In this document: positions 25,612 through 34,030 of the stretch, one piece after another | Layout: each line of letters starts with the position of its first letter | Numbering within the stretch: the stretch's first letter is position 1 | Assembly (NCBI GenBank): GCA_017535785.1 | Contig: JAFXTN010000003.1 | Location: 1 to 64,000 of the forward strand | DNA: 64,000 nucleotides | Reading direction: 5' to 3' | Source: Butyrivibrio sp. | Lineage (GTDB): Bacteria > Bacillota > Clostridia > Lachnospirales > Lachnospiraceae | Notes under the pieces: model-generated | The model's input: the letters and a program-made list of their open reading frames with translations, nothing else | What the model was told of the DNA's origin: nothing | Database searches by the model: none | Program-made: the position numbers and the translations under genes

Positions 25612-25632
25612 AAAGAAGTATAATATTAGTAA
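25605..25632 (+). promoter_or_regulatory. Hairpin with -10 element between the GH35 and GGDEF/EAL genes
   Basis: TTACTAA (25605-25611) pairs with TTAGTAA (25626-25632), and TATAAT (25619-25624) lies between them, without a clear -35. This can be a weak terminator of the sugar operon, a promoter for the next pair, or both. Confidence 0.4.
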
Positions 25633-25672
25633 TAAATTTTGTGGCTGAATGCTTTTATGTCGAGGGCCAAGC

Positions 25673-27625
25673 ATGCATTATAATTATTACTTTGATATAT
25701 GTGCCTTATGTACATTAGCAACGATCGCAATAACCTCTCTGTCCAGAAGGCGGGTTCTCGCTTACAGACAGAGGGCTTACTCGTTGCTTTTTTTTGCTGT
25801 CTGCTTATCGACATTTTCAGAGTGTGTTGAGTCTACGCTCCAGCTTCATCCCATAAATGCACCTTGGTACAATCCGCTTGAAATGGTGTGCGGTTCCTTG
25901 TATTTCCTTGCACACTTGGGATCGGGTGTCTGCTATCTTTTGTATATCATGTCGGTCCTTGATATCTTTTTTGATCCAAGGTCTTTAAAAGGCTTCTTTG
26001 GTCTGTATTTTGGTATTTCTTTCGGAACCTTGCTTGTTATCATCAACTGGTTCCATCCGATACTTTTCCATTACACCAAGGAAGGTCTGTATCAAAGAGA
26101 TGCGCTCATTTTCCTTTTCTACCTTATCGCGTTTTACTACATGGGCTTTGGCATCGTTCTGGTCCTTAAATACGATAAGCTGATGAGGTTAAAGACCAAG
26201 GTGATAGTTCTTGCGTACGTGGGACTCACTCTTTTCGGGATCTTTTTCCAGTACTTCAATCCGGATATCCTTATCGAGAATTTCTACAGTGCGATCAGTG
26301 TCGCACTTGTATTCATAACGCTTCAAAACCCCGGAGAGCTTGTTGACGAGAACCTGAATATCCTCAACAGAAAAGCTTTTTTTGAGGGGCTTGATCTTAA
26401 GATAAAAAGAAATAACCCTTATTACACTGTCTTTGTTTCAATCGACAATGTCAGGGCGCTCAGCTCTGAGATCGGTTACGTTCAGGCTCAGGCGGTACTT
26501 AAGAGGATTGCCGATTATCTTAAGCGCGCAGGTAAAAAAGAGCTCAGACTCACAACCTATACCTACAGATATTCGGATTACGTTTTTGCCATAATGGTCC
26601 ACTCCGATAGCGGTAAGAAGGCACAGGCTCTGGCAGAGAGACTTGCGGAGAGAACAAAGAAGTCCTTCGAGGTATCAGGAATGACGATCAAGATCGACGG
26701 ACACTGCTTCGTCATGAATTATCCGGAGCACTATAAGAGCGCTGCGGAGCTTATGGCAAAGGTAGATCTGATAACGGAAGAGATCTCGGATCTTGCGGAT
26801 ACTGTTGTTGATGTAAGTACATTTAACCACGGGGAAAAGATGCTTCTTAGGGACTATGATTTTATTGCAAGGGAAAACCTTGATGCCAAGAAGGCTGTGG
26901 TCAGGTTCCAGCCTCTTTTGTCCAAGATTTATAAGATAAACTATAACGCCGATGCGATATGTTTTTTCTATGACAGCAACGGCGAAGAGATCGATATGAG
27001 AAATCACATCCCGGATATAGGAACGACTCAGACTTTAATGGAAGCCGACGAGTATGTCCTTCGCATGGCCGCAAGGTCACTCGCGTTCTGGAACGGTGGT
27101 GACAAAAACGGCAAGTACAGAGCTGTTGTCGGAATGTGTCAGGGTGAGATCTCGAGAAACGACTTTGTGAGAAGAGTAAAGAGGATCCTCAGGGAAGAAA
27201 AGGCCGAGGCATCATGGATAAGTCTTAAACTGTCCGAAACCTGCCTTACCACAATGAATACGATAGCAGAGAGAAATATCAAGATGCTCGGGGATCTCAA
27301 GGTTTCGATAATCGTAGACAGATTCGGAAGCGGATACGGCAATCTCTCCAAGATAATCTCGCTTCCCATAATGCAGGTAAACATTGCTCCGGATGTTATC
27401 AGAAACGCGATCGGTTCGGAGCCTATGTATAAGCTGGCGCAGGGCATCGTCAATCTTTTCCATGATATCAGTATCTTTGTGTGTGCTTCCGATATCAGGA
27501 CCAAGGAGGAAAAAGAGATGGCGGAGAGCCTTGGATGTGATTATCTTATAGGCGACTATCTCGGAAGACCTATGAACGACAGCTCTTATGTCAGATTTAT
27601 CGACGAATATTTTGAAAAGGGATGA
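25673..27625 (+). CDS. Membrane GGDEF/EAL-like protein with both catalytic motifs lost
   Basis: This 650-residue protein has about seven N-terminal membrane helices (1-220), a GGDEF-like domain (about 225-370) and an EAL-like domain (about 395-645). The GGDEF site is replaced by RYSDYVF, the EAL tripeptide region reads FQPLLSKIYKINYNADAICFF, and the metal-binding DDFGSGYS is VDRFGSGYGN; the last Glu site is CASDIRTKEE. It should therefore neither make nor break c-di-GMP, but could bind it or regulate the partner. The ATG at 25673 has GAGGG six bases upstream. It sits directly before a closely related, EAL-intact gene. Confidence 0.85.
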   Translation: MHYNYYFDICALCTLATIAITSLSRRRVLAYRQRAYSLLFFAVCLSTFSECVESTLQLHPINAPWYNPLEMVCGSLYFLAHLGSGVCYLLYIMSVLDIFFDPRSLKGFFGLYFGISFGTLLVIINWFHPILFHYTKEGLYQRDALIFLFYLIAFYYMGFGIVLVLKYDKLMRLKTKVIVLAYVGLTLFGIFFQYFNPDILIENFYSAISVALVFITLQNPGELVDENLNILNRKAFFEGLDLKIKRNNPYYTVFVSIDNVRALSSEIGYVQAQAVLKRIADYLKRAGKKELRLTTYTYRYSDYVFAIMVHSDSGKKAQALAERLAERTKKSFEVSGMTIKIDGHCFVMNYPEHYKSAAELMAKVDLITEEISDLADTVVDVSTFNHGEKMLLRDYDFIARENLDAKKAVVRFQPLLSKIYKINYNADAICFFYDSNGEEIDMRNHIPDIGTTQTLMEADEYVLRMAARSLAFWNGGDKNGKYRAVVGMCQGEISRNDFVRRVKRILREEKAEASWISLKLSETCLTTMNTIAERNIKMLGDLKVSIIVDRFGSGYGNLSKIISLPIMQVNIAPDVIRNAIGSEPMYKLAQGIVNLFHDISIFVCASDIRTKEEKEMAESLGCDYLIGDYLGRPMNDSSYVRFIDEYFEKG

Positions 27626-27627
27626 CC

Positions 27628-29586
27628 ATGGACGAACTGTTTAGACCACATAATTTAGAATTAGTCCTAAACATGGCCGCCTTTGTTCTTGTTGTGATAA
27701 CGCTCATCATCCATTATTCGGAAGAGGATTATTACGGCAAGCAAAGACGTATATTCGGCATGCTCATTTTTTACGTTTTGTTTGTTAATATCGTCGGCGG
27801 ATTGCATAATCTGTGGATCGCATCCGATTGGGCCAAAGCACTTATAAGCTATAGATTTAACTGTTTCATGGCAGTTTTGGAAAAGGCGGGAATGTATCTT
27901 ATCGCGATCGTTTCGATGGGCTATCTGCTAACGCTCTTTAGGATCGAACTTGATAGGTGGTGGAAGGCTGTTATCGTTTTTGTTCCCTCCACATGCTCTA
28001 TTATCTTAAGCTTCTCTGCGATGTTTACAAGAGACGTATTTTACTTTGATGCCAAAGGAGATATGCACTTTACGACTCCAGCATCCGGTCTCATCAACAT
28101 CTCGGCGGCGCTGTATTTAGTCTTAGCCGCATATATTATTTTCAGATACTATAAGACGGTAAGCAGTGAGAAAGCGATCGTTCTTATCGCGTATTACATT
28201 ATGATGGCGGTGGGCGTTCCGCTTAAGATCTTATTCTGCTCTTATGCGCCGTTTGAATTCTGCACTTCGCTTGCGCTTCTTTTGTGCGTGTACACCTTCC
28301 AAAATCCCAGCGAGTTCATTGAGAGAATGTCTGGAACGGGAACAAGGAATGCGCTTAATTTCGCGGTTTATACAGATCTTTTGCAGAAAAAAAGATTCAC
28401 CGTATTCGGTATCAATATCGACAGGCTCCCTGAGATACTTGGAAGCGAATCGGTTGAGGCTTCATCCAATCTTCTTTCTCAGTTTGCGTCGTATCTTAGA
28501 AGGATATATCCCGATGCTTCGCTTTTCTATCCGGAAGACGGTATGTTCATGATGTTTCTTGAAGACATCAATCCCGATGATGAAGTTATAGAAGGACTTG
28601 CAGAGCAGATAAGAAGAAGGTTTAAAGATCCCTGGAAGCTTAAAGGGGAAGATATCAGATTTACCGAGAGCCCTTTTGCTATAGGATTCCCCGATGAAGT
28701 CGGAGATATGGATAAATACAGGGAAGTAAGAGATGAGATGAAGAAGATGCTCATCCGTCAGAGCAGAGAGGTTTTAAGAGTTTCAGACCTTAATCTAAAG
28801 TACGCAGAGCATGATAAGAAGATCGACAGCATAGTTAGAAGGGCCGTTGAGAACGGACTTTTGGAGGTTTACTATCAGCCTATCTATTCGCCGCTTACGG
28901 GTAAGTTTGACACCTGTGAAGCGCTTGTCAGACTGCGCGATCATCAATTCGGATTTATTTCTCCCGCCATCTTTATCCCGATAGCGGAGAGAAACGGAAC
29001 TGTACTTGGAATAGACAGATTTGTACTCAGCTCTGTCTGTGAGATGCTTGCAGCGACCGATGTCCTTGATCTTGGCATCAAGTATGTTGAAGTCAATCTC
29101 TCGGTTGTCGATTGTATCCAGACAAACCTTGCTGACAGCGTTCTTAGCACCTTGAAGAAATTCCGCATAGGTACCGACAAGATCAACTTCGAGATCACAG
29201 AGACCTGGGAAAAAGAGATCACGTCTGTAGTTGACGATAATGTCAAAAAGCTTACGGATGCGGGAATCGCTTTTTCCATGGATGATTTCGGAAGCGGTTA
29301 TTCCAATGTGACAAGGATAGCGACGGTGCCCGTCAATCTCTTTAAGCTTGATAAGAGTATTGTGCAGGCAGCGTTTGAATCGGAAGTATCATATATGGTA
29401 ATGATCAATATGATAAAGATAATAAAGTCCCTCGGAAAAGAAATCGTGGCAGAGGGAGTTGAGACAGGTGAACAGGCCAAGCAGCTTATAAGACTTGGAT
29501 GCGATCACATCCAGGGATTCTTCTACGCAAGGCCCATGCCCGAGGCACAGTTCATCGAATTCTTGAAGGAGCATAATTTCTCATGA
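27628..29586 (+). CDS. Membrane c-di-GMP phosphodiesterase (intact EAL, degenerate GGDEF)
   Basis: The 652-residue protein has seven or so N-terminal helices (about 12-225), a degenerate GGDEF domain (FYPEDGMFMMFLED in place of the active site) and a complete EAL domain: VYYQPIYSPLTGKFDTCEALVRL (EAL near 432), VNLSVVDC, INFEITETWEK, FSMDDFGSGYSNVTRI (near 549-564), VNLFKLDKSIV and IVAEGVETGEQA, ending HIQGFFYARPMPEAQF. It should hydrolyse c-di-GMP to pGpG at the membrane. ATG 27628 has AAAAGGG six bases upstream and lies two bases past the previous stop. The pair is probably one operon and arose by duplication. Confidence 0.93.
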   Translation: MDELFRPHNLELVLNMAAFVLVVITLIIHYSEEDYYGKQRRIFGMLIFYVLFVNIVGGLHNLWIASDWAKALISYRFNCFMAVLEKAGMYLIAIVSMGYLLTLFRIELDRWWKAVIVFVPSTCSIILSFSAMFTRDVFYFDAKGDMHFTTPASGLINISAALYLVLAAYIIFRYYKTVSSEKAIVLIAYYIMMAVGVPLKILFCSYAPFEFCTSLALLLCVYTFQNPSEFIERMSGTGTRNALNFAVYTDLLQKKRFTVFGINIDRLPEILGSESVEASSNLLSQFASYLRRIYPDASLFYPEDGMFMMFLEDINPDDEVIEGLAEQIRRRFKDPWKLKGEDIRFTESPFAIGFPDEVGDMDKYREVRDEMKKMLIRQSREVLRVSDLNLKYAEHDKKIDSIVRRAVENGLLEVYYQPIYSPLTGKFDTCEALVRLRDHQFGFISPAIFIPIAERNGTVLGIDRFVLSSVCEMLAATDVLDLGIKYVEVNLSVVDCIQTNLADSVLSTLKKFRIGTDKINFEITETWEKEITSVVDDNVKKLTDAGIAFSMDDFGSGYSNVTRIATVPVNLFKLDKSIVQAAFESEVSYMVMINMIKIIKSLGKEIVAEGVETGEQAKQLIRLGCDHIQGFFYARPMPEAQFIEFLKEHNFS

Positions 29587-29595
29587 TTAAAAACA

Positions 29596-29624
29596 TTGCA
29601 AAGGTTTGTTTATAAGTGTAAAAT
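29596..29624 (+). promoter_or_regulatory. Promoter of hisS
   Basis: TTGCAA (29596-29601) and TAAAAT (29619-29624) are separated by 17 bases. The leader is only about 28 bases, so no T-box is possible. Confidence 0.65.
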
Positions 29625-29657
29625 TTATGCTTGATCATACGATAAGGAAGGTTAGAA

Positions 29658-30950
29658 ATGGCACTTATTAAAAAACCCGTTACCGGAATGAAGGATATAC
29701 TTCCTTCAGAAATGAAACTCAGAGATTATTGCATAGGTATCATCAAGAAAACTTATGCTGAATTTGGATTTACATCTATAGAGACTCCCTGCGTAGAGTC
29801 ACTTGCCAACTTGAACAGTAAACAGGGCGGCGAGAACGAGAAGCTTATCTTTAAGGTAATGAAGCGCGGAGAGAAACTCAATCTTGCAGAGGCAAAGGAA
29901 GAAAACGATCTTACGGATTCAGGTCTTCGCTATGACCTTACGGTTCCGCTCGTTCGTTTTTATGCCAATCATGCCAATGAACTTCCGGCACCTTTCAAGG
30001 CACTTCAGATGGGAAATGTGTGGAGAGCTGACAGACCTCAGAAGGGTAGATATCGTCAGTTCATGCAGTGCGATATAGATATTTTGGGAGAGGCAAGTAA
30101 CCTCGCTGAGATCGAGCTTATACTTGCTACGACAACTACACTCGGAAGACTCGGCTTCAAGGACTTTAAGATCCGTATCAACGACAGAAAGATCTTAAAG
30201 GCTATGGCTGCATACAGCGGATTCACAGAGGATCAGTATGACGATGTGTTCATTATATTAGATAAGATGGACAAGATCGGTCTTGAGGGTGTTGAAGAGG
30301 AGCTTAAGAAGTACCTCGGAGGTGGAGAGATCTCTTCCGATGCCAAGGACATCGAGAAGATCGGGAAATATACAGAGCTCTTTAAGATCATTGAAGGAAA
30401 GAACGGCGTGGAAGCGATAAGCATTCTTTCCGACAAGCTCGGAGACTTCCTTGAAGAAGACGTAAGAGAAGGCTTAAAAGAGATCATCAACAGCGTTGAC
30501 GGAACCAAGACAGCGCAGTTTGAAATGGTATTTGATCCCACACTTGTACGTGGAATGAGCTATTATACAGGAACAATATTTGAAGTATCAATGCCTCAGT
30601 ATGGCGGAAGCTGCGGTGGCGGCGGAAGATATGACAAGATGGTAGGTAAGTTCCTCGGACAGGACACACCTGCATGCGGCTTCTCAATAGGATTTGAGCG
30701 TATCATCATGATCATGATGGACGAGGGCTTCAAGATCCCCGGCGAGAGTTCCAAGGTTGCTTTCCTTATAGAAAAAGGAATCCGCGGAGAGAAGCTTCAG
30801 GAGATCATATCCAAGGCACAGAAGGACAGAGCGGACGGAAAGCAGGTTCTTGTCGTTCGTATGAACAAGAACAAGAAATTCCAGAAGCAGCAGCTTACCG
30901 AACAGGGATATGAGGAGTTCGAAGAGTTCTACAACAATCCTATCGGTTAA
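29658..30950 (+). CDS. hisS: Histidyl-tRNA synthetase
   Basis: The 430-residue class II synthetase has motif 2 (GNVWRADRPQKGRYRQFMQCDIDILG, about 117-142) and the histidine-specific loop LVRGMSYYTGTIFEV. Motif 3 is FSIGFERIIMIMM, followed by a C-terminal anticodon-binding domain that is shorter than usual and ends FEEFYNNPIG. It charges tRNA-His in the cytoplasm. AAGGAAGG lies seven bases before the start. The next gene starts 28 bases later. Confidence 0.95.
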   Translation: MALIKKPVTGMKDILPSEMKLRDYCIGIIKKTYAEFGFTSIETPCVESLANLNSKQGGENEKLIFKVMKRGEKLNLAEAKEENDLTDSGLRYDLTVPLVRFYANHANELPAPFKALQMGNVWRADRPQKGRYRQFMQCDIDILGEASNLAEIELILATTTTLGRLGFKDFKIRINDRKILKAMAAYSGFTEDQYDDVFIILDKMDKIGLEGVEEELKKYLGGGEISSDAKDIEKIGKYTELFKIIEGKNGVEAISILSDKLGDFLEEDVREGLKEIINSVDGTKTAQFEMVFDPTLVRGMSYYTGTIFEVSMPQYGGSCGGGGRYDKMVGKFLGQDTPACGFSIGFERIIMIMMDEGFKIPGESSKVAFLIEKGIRGEKLQEIISKAQKDRADGKQVLVVRMNKNKKFQKQQLTEQGYEEFEEFYNNPIG

Positions 30951-30977
30951 GGGGTATCTTTTACAGGAGGAAAGTGT

Positions 30978-32249
30978 TTGAATATTCATGTGATCAGGGT
31001 CATAATACTGATCGTGCTGATACTTTTATCTGCATTCTTTTCATCGGCAGAGACAGCATTTATGACCGTGAACAGAGTCAAGATCAAGGCGCTTCTTGAC
31101 GAAGGCAACAAGAGAGCCGGTAAGGTTCTTAAAATATGTGAAGATACGCAGAAGATGCTTTCTGCGATCCTTATAGGCAACAACATCGTTAACTTGAGTG
31201 CTTCTGCGCTCATGACCGTGTTTGTGACAGATCTTTTCGGAAGCTTTGCCATCGGACTCGGAACAGGAGTACTTACACTCGTGGTCCTTATCCTGGGCGA
31301 GATCATTCCCAAGACGGTCGCTACAGCTTATGCGGAGAACATGGCGTTGTGGTATGCCGGCAGTATTCTTTTCGTAATGGCTGTCATGCATCCTCTTTGC
31401 TTTGTGATCAACGGCATTGCGACTGCGATCCTCAAGCTCTTTAGGGTCGATACCACAAGCAGACAGTCAATGACGGAGAACGAGCTCAAGACCTACGTTG
31501 ACGTAAGCCACGAGGACGGTGTCATAGAGAGCGGAGAGAAGGAGATCATCTACAACGTATTTGATTTCAGTGACGCTCTTGCCAAGGACATCATGATCCC
31601 AAGGATCGATATGAGTTGTGTGAGCTCCGATGCTGATTACAGCGAAGTCATGAGAGCCTTCAAGGAAGATATGTACACCAGGATCCCCGTTTACGACGGA
31701 AGCGATCAGGACAATGTCATCGGACTTATAAACGTCAAGGACCTTATCCTTATCAAGGATAAAGAGAACTTCAAGATAAAAGACCATCTGAGAAAAGCTT
31801 ATTATACATATGAGTATAAAAAGACATCGGATCTTTTGATGGAGATGAGGGAAAAGACCCAGAACGTCGCATTCGTGCTTTCCGAGTACGGAACGACGGT
31901 CGGCATGATCACTCTTGAGGATCTTCTTGAGGAGATCGTCGGAGAGATCAGGGATGAGTACGATCTTGATGAAGCTGAGCTTATCAAGGACCTCGGCGGC
32001 AACAGATATCTTGTTGAGGGTAACATGAAGCTCACGGATATCAACGATGCGCTCGGAACAGAGCTTGCGTCGGAGGACTACGATTCCATCGGCGGACTTA
32101 TGATCGAGAATCTTGACAGACTTCCCAGATACGGCGAGACAGCCACTTTGGACAGCGGCATCACGCTTACAGCGCGCGGTATCAAGAGAAATCGTATTAC
32201 AAAAGTCCTTCTTGTGGTAAATAAACCCAAGGAAGAAGAAACGCTTTAA
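30978..32249 (+). CDS. CorC/HlyC (CNNM-like) membrane protein with DUF21 and CBS domains
   Basis: The 423-residue protein has a DUF21 transmembrane domain of three to four helices (about 1-140), two CBS domains (about 200-330; IMIPRIDMSCVSSDADYSEVM, VAFVLSEYGTTVGMITLEDLLEEIVGEI) and a C-terminal CorC_HlyC domain (RYLVEGNMKLTDINDALGTEL). Such proteins are linked to magnesium or cobalt efflux; the old label hemolysin is misleading. The start is TTG at 30978 with a perfect AGGAGG seven bases upstream. It follows hisS by 28 bases. Confidence 0.92.
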   Translation: MNIHVIRVIILIVLILLSAFFSSAETAFMTVNRVKIKALLDEGNKRAGKVLKICEDTQKMLSAILIGNNIVNLSASALMTVFVTDLFGSFAIGLGTGVLTLVVLILGEIIPKTVATAYAENMALWYAGSILFVMAVMHPLCFVINGIATAILKLFRVDTTSRQSMTENELKTYVDVSHEDGVIESGEKEIIYNVFDFSDALAKDIMIPRIDMSCVSSDADYSEVMRAFKEDMYTRIPVYDGSDQDNVIGLINVKDLILIKDKENFKIKDHLRKAYYTYEYKKTSDLLMEMREKTQNVAFVLSEYGTTVGMITLEDLLEEIVGEIRDEYDLDEAELIKDLGGNRYLVEGNMKLTDINDALGTELASEDYDSIGGLMIENLDRLPRYGETATLDSGITLTARGIKRNRITKVLLVVNKPKEEETL

Positions 32250-32264
32250 TAATTCAAAAATATA

Positions 32265-32273
32265 TGGTATACT
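32265..32273 (+). promoter_or_regulatory. Extended -10 promoter of the SCIFF gene
   Basis: TGGTATACT is an extended -10 element (TGnTATACT) 63 bases before the SCIFF start. The -35 region is poor, as is usual for such promoters. Confidence 0.55.
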
Positions 32274-32335
32274 AGGACGACGAAAAAACTCGAAAAACGT
32301 TATTATATATCACGTTTTCAAGTAGGAGGCATATT

Positions 32336-32482
32336 ATGAAGCACGTAAAGTCATTGGTTACAAGAAATCTTAAAGAGTCTATGAAGAAGGGCGGATGCGG
32401 CGAGTGCCAGACATCATGCCAGTCAGCTTGCAAGACTTCCTGCACAGTAGGAAACCAGAGCTGCGAGCAGCTTAGCAAATAA
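32336..32482 (+). CDS. scfA: SCIFF ranthipeptide precursor (six cysteines in forty-five residues)
   Basis: This 48-residue gene is a SCIFF precursor, a ribosomally made peptide nearly universal in Clostridia. It starts MKHVKSLVTRNLKESMKKG and has six cysteines at 21, 24, 28, 32, 36 and 43 in the C-terminal half. The linked radical SAM maturase joins Cys sulfur to non-neighbouring residues by thioether bonds. AGGAGG lies six bases before the start. A strong hairpin (32514-32537) separates it from the maturase gene. The role of mature SCIFF is linked to quorum sensing or metabolism in some clostridia, but is not settled. Confidence 0.96.
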   Translation: MKHVKSLVTRNLKESMKKGGCGECQTSCQSACKTSCTVGNQSCEQLSK

Positions 32483-32513
32483 TTTGCAAAGAATTATCGG
32501 GTAGACGTTTAAC

Positions 32514-32537
32514 GGGCAGCGACCTCGGCCGCTGCCC
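32514..32537 (+). terminator. Attenuating hairpin between SCIFF and its maturase
   Basis: GGGCAGCG (32514-32521) pairs perfectly with CGCTGCCC (32530-32537). The T tract after it is weak and broken, so it should allow partial read-through, giving much more peptide than enzyme. Confidence 0.75.
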
Positions 32538-32569
32538 TATGTTTTCGCTTACCCCTACTAGGAGATTTT

Positions 32570-34000
32570 ATGATTCACGCTTATAGGAACAACGGCTACA
32601 ACATTGTTCTTGATGTAAACAGCGGATCGGTTCACGTTGTTGATGATGTAGTTTTTGATCTTGTTACGATCGTAGAGGAGAAGCTTAAAGTAAAGTTCGG
32701 GACGGCGGCAGCACCCGAAGATGAGACAACAGTTTCAGAAGACCTTAAAGATTTTCTTTACACAGATATTTTGAAAGATACGGATATTTCATCGAGATAT
32801 TCCGAGGATGATATCAAGGAAGCTATCGAGGAGCTCTTGGAGCTCAGAGCATCACAGGTTCTTTATACGGACGATGTATATGAGAATTATGTTGATGATT
32901 TCCAGAACAGAGAGACGGTAGTTAAGGCACTTTGTCTTAACATCGCTCACGACTGCAACTTAAGATGTAAGTACTGCTTCGCTGATGAAGGCGAATATCA
33001 CGGCAGGAAGGCTCTTATGAGTGAAGAGGTCGGAAGGGCGGCACTTGATTTCCTTGTCAAGAATTCGGGAGGCCGTAGGAACCTTGAAGTAGACTTCTTT
33101 GGCGGCGAACCTCTCATGAACTGGGAAGTAGTCAAGAAGCTTGTTGAGTACGGAAGAAGCCTTGAAAAGGAATATGACAAGAACTTCCGTTTTACGCTCA
33201 CTACCAACGGTACGCTTCTCAATGATGAGATACTTGAGTTCGTCAATAAGGAAATGGGCAATATAGTTCTTTCCATTGACGGAAGAAAAGAAGTCAACGA
33301 TGCGATGCGTCCGAGACGAGGCGGTCAGGGCTGCTATGACGATATAGTTCCCAAGTACCAAAAGGTTGCTGAGAGCAGACACCAGCTCAGGTATTTCGTA
33401 AGAGGTACATTTACTCATAACAACCTCGATTTTTCAGAGGATGTCAAACATCTTGTAGAGCTTGGATTCAAGCAGATATCGGTTGAGCCCGTTGTAGCTA
33501 AGCCGGAGGATTGGTACTCATTCAAGGATGAGGATATTCCGATCATCTGTGAGGAATATGATAAGCTTGCCAAGTACTATATTGAGAGACACAAGGAAGG
33601 AAAAGGCTTTAATTTCTTCCATTTCAACATAGATCTTGAGGGCGGTCCTTGCGTAGCAAAGAGATTGTCCGGATGCGGATCGGGATGTGAGTATCTTGGA
33701 GTTACGCCATGGGGAGACCTTTATCCCTGCCATCAGTTTGTAGGTAACGAAGACTTTATCATGGGTAATGTATACGACGGTATCACAAGGAATGACATTC
33801 GCGACATGTTCAAGAAGAGCAATGTCTATTCAAGACCCGAGTGTGAAAAATGTTTTGCCAGATATTATTGCAGCGGCGGATGTGCTGCCAACGCATATAA
33901 TTTCAACGGGGATATCAATGCAACATATAAGCACGGATGTGAGCTTCAGAGAAAGCGAATTGAGTGTGCGATTATGATAAAAGCGGCTTTAGCCGAATAA
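32570..34000 (+). CDS. scfB: SCIFF maturase, radical SAM/SPASM thioether-forming enzyme
   Basis: The 476-residue enzyme has an N-terminal peptide-binding domain (about 1-110, MIHAYRNNGYNIVLDVNSGSVHVVDD), the radical SAM cluster site CNLRCKYCFA (CxxxCxxC, about 129-138), FFGGEPLMNWEVV and a C-terminal SPASM domain with Cys-rich stretches (CGSGCEYLGVTPWGDLYPCHQ, CEKCFARYYCSGGC) that hold auxiliary iron-sulfur clusters. The start has AGGAG six bases upstream. It lies directly downstream of the SCIFF gene and upstream of secDF, the usual Clostridia order, consistent with export of the mature peptide. Confidence 0.96.
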   Translation: MIHAYRNNGYNIVLDVNSGSVHVVDDVVFDLVTIVEEKLKVKFGTAAAPEDETTVSEDLKDFLYTDILKDTDISSRYSEDDIKEAIEELLELRASQVLYTDDVYENYVDDFQNRETVVKALCLNIAHDCNLRCKYCFADEGEYHGRKALMSEEVGRAALDFLVKNSGGRRNLEVDFFGGEPLMNWEVVKKLVEYGRSLEKEYDKNFRFTLTTNGTLLNDEILEFVNKEMGNIVLSIDGRKEVNDAMRPRRGGQGCYDDIVPKYQKVAESRHQLRYFVRGTFTHNNLDFSEDVKHLVELGFKQISVEPVVAKPEDWYSFKDEDIPIICEEYDKLAKYYIERHKEGKGFNFFHFNIDLEGGPCVAKRLSGCGSGCEYLGVTPWGDLYPCHQFVGNEDFIMGNVYDGITRNDIRDMFKKSNVYSRPECEKCFARYYCSGGCAANAYNFNGDINATYKHGCELQRKRIECAIMIKAALAE

Positions 34001-34030
34001 TAGCAATTATTTTATGGGAGGATCATTATA

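Noticed and set aside
25673-27625. Active diguanylate cyclase
   Set aside because: The active-site GGDEF stretch is replaced by RYSDYVF; no working site is visible.
29587-29657. T-box riboswitch before hisS
   Set aside because: The promoter at 29596-29624 leaves only about 30 bases of leader, too short for a T-box.
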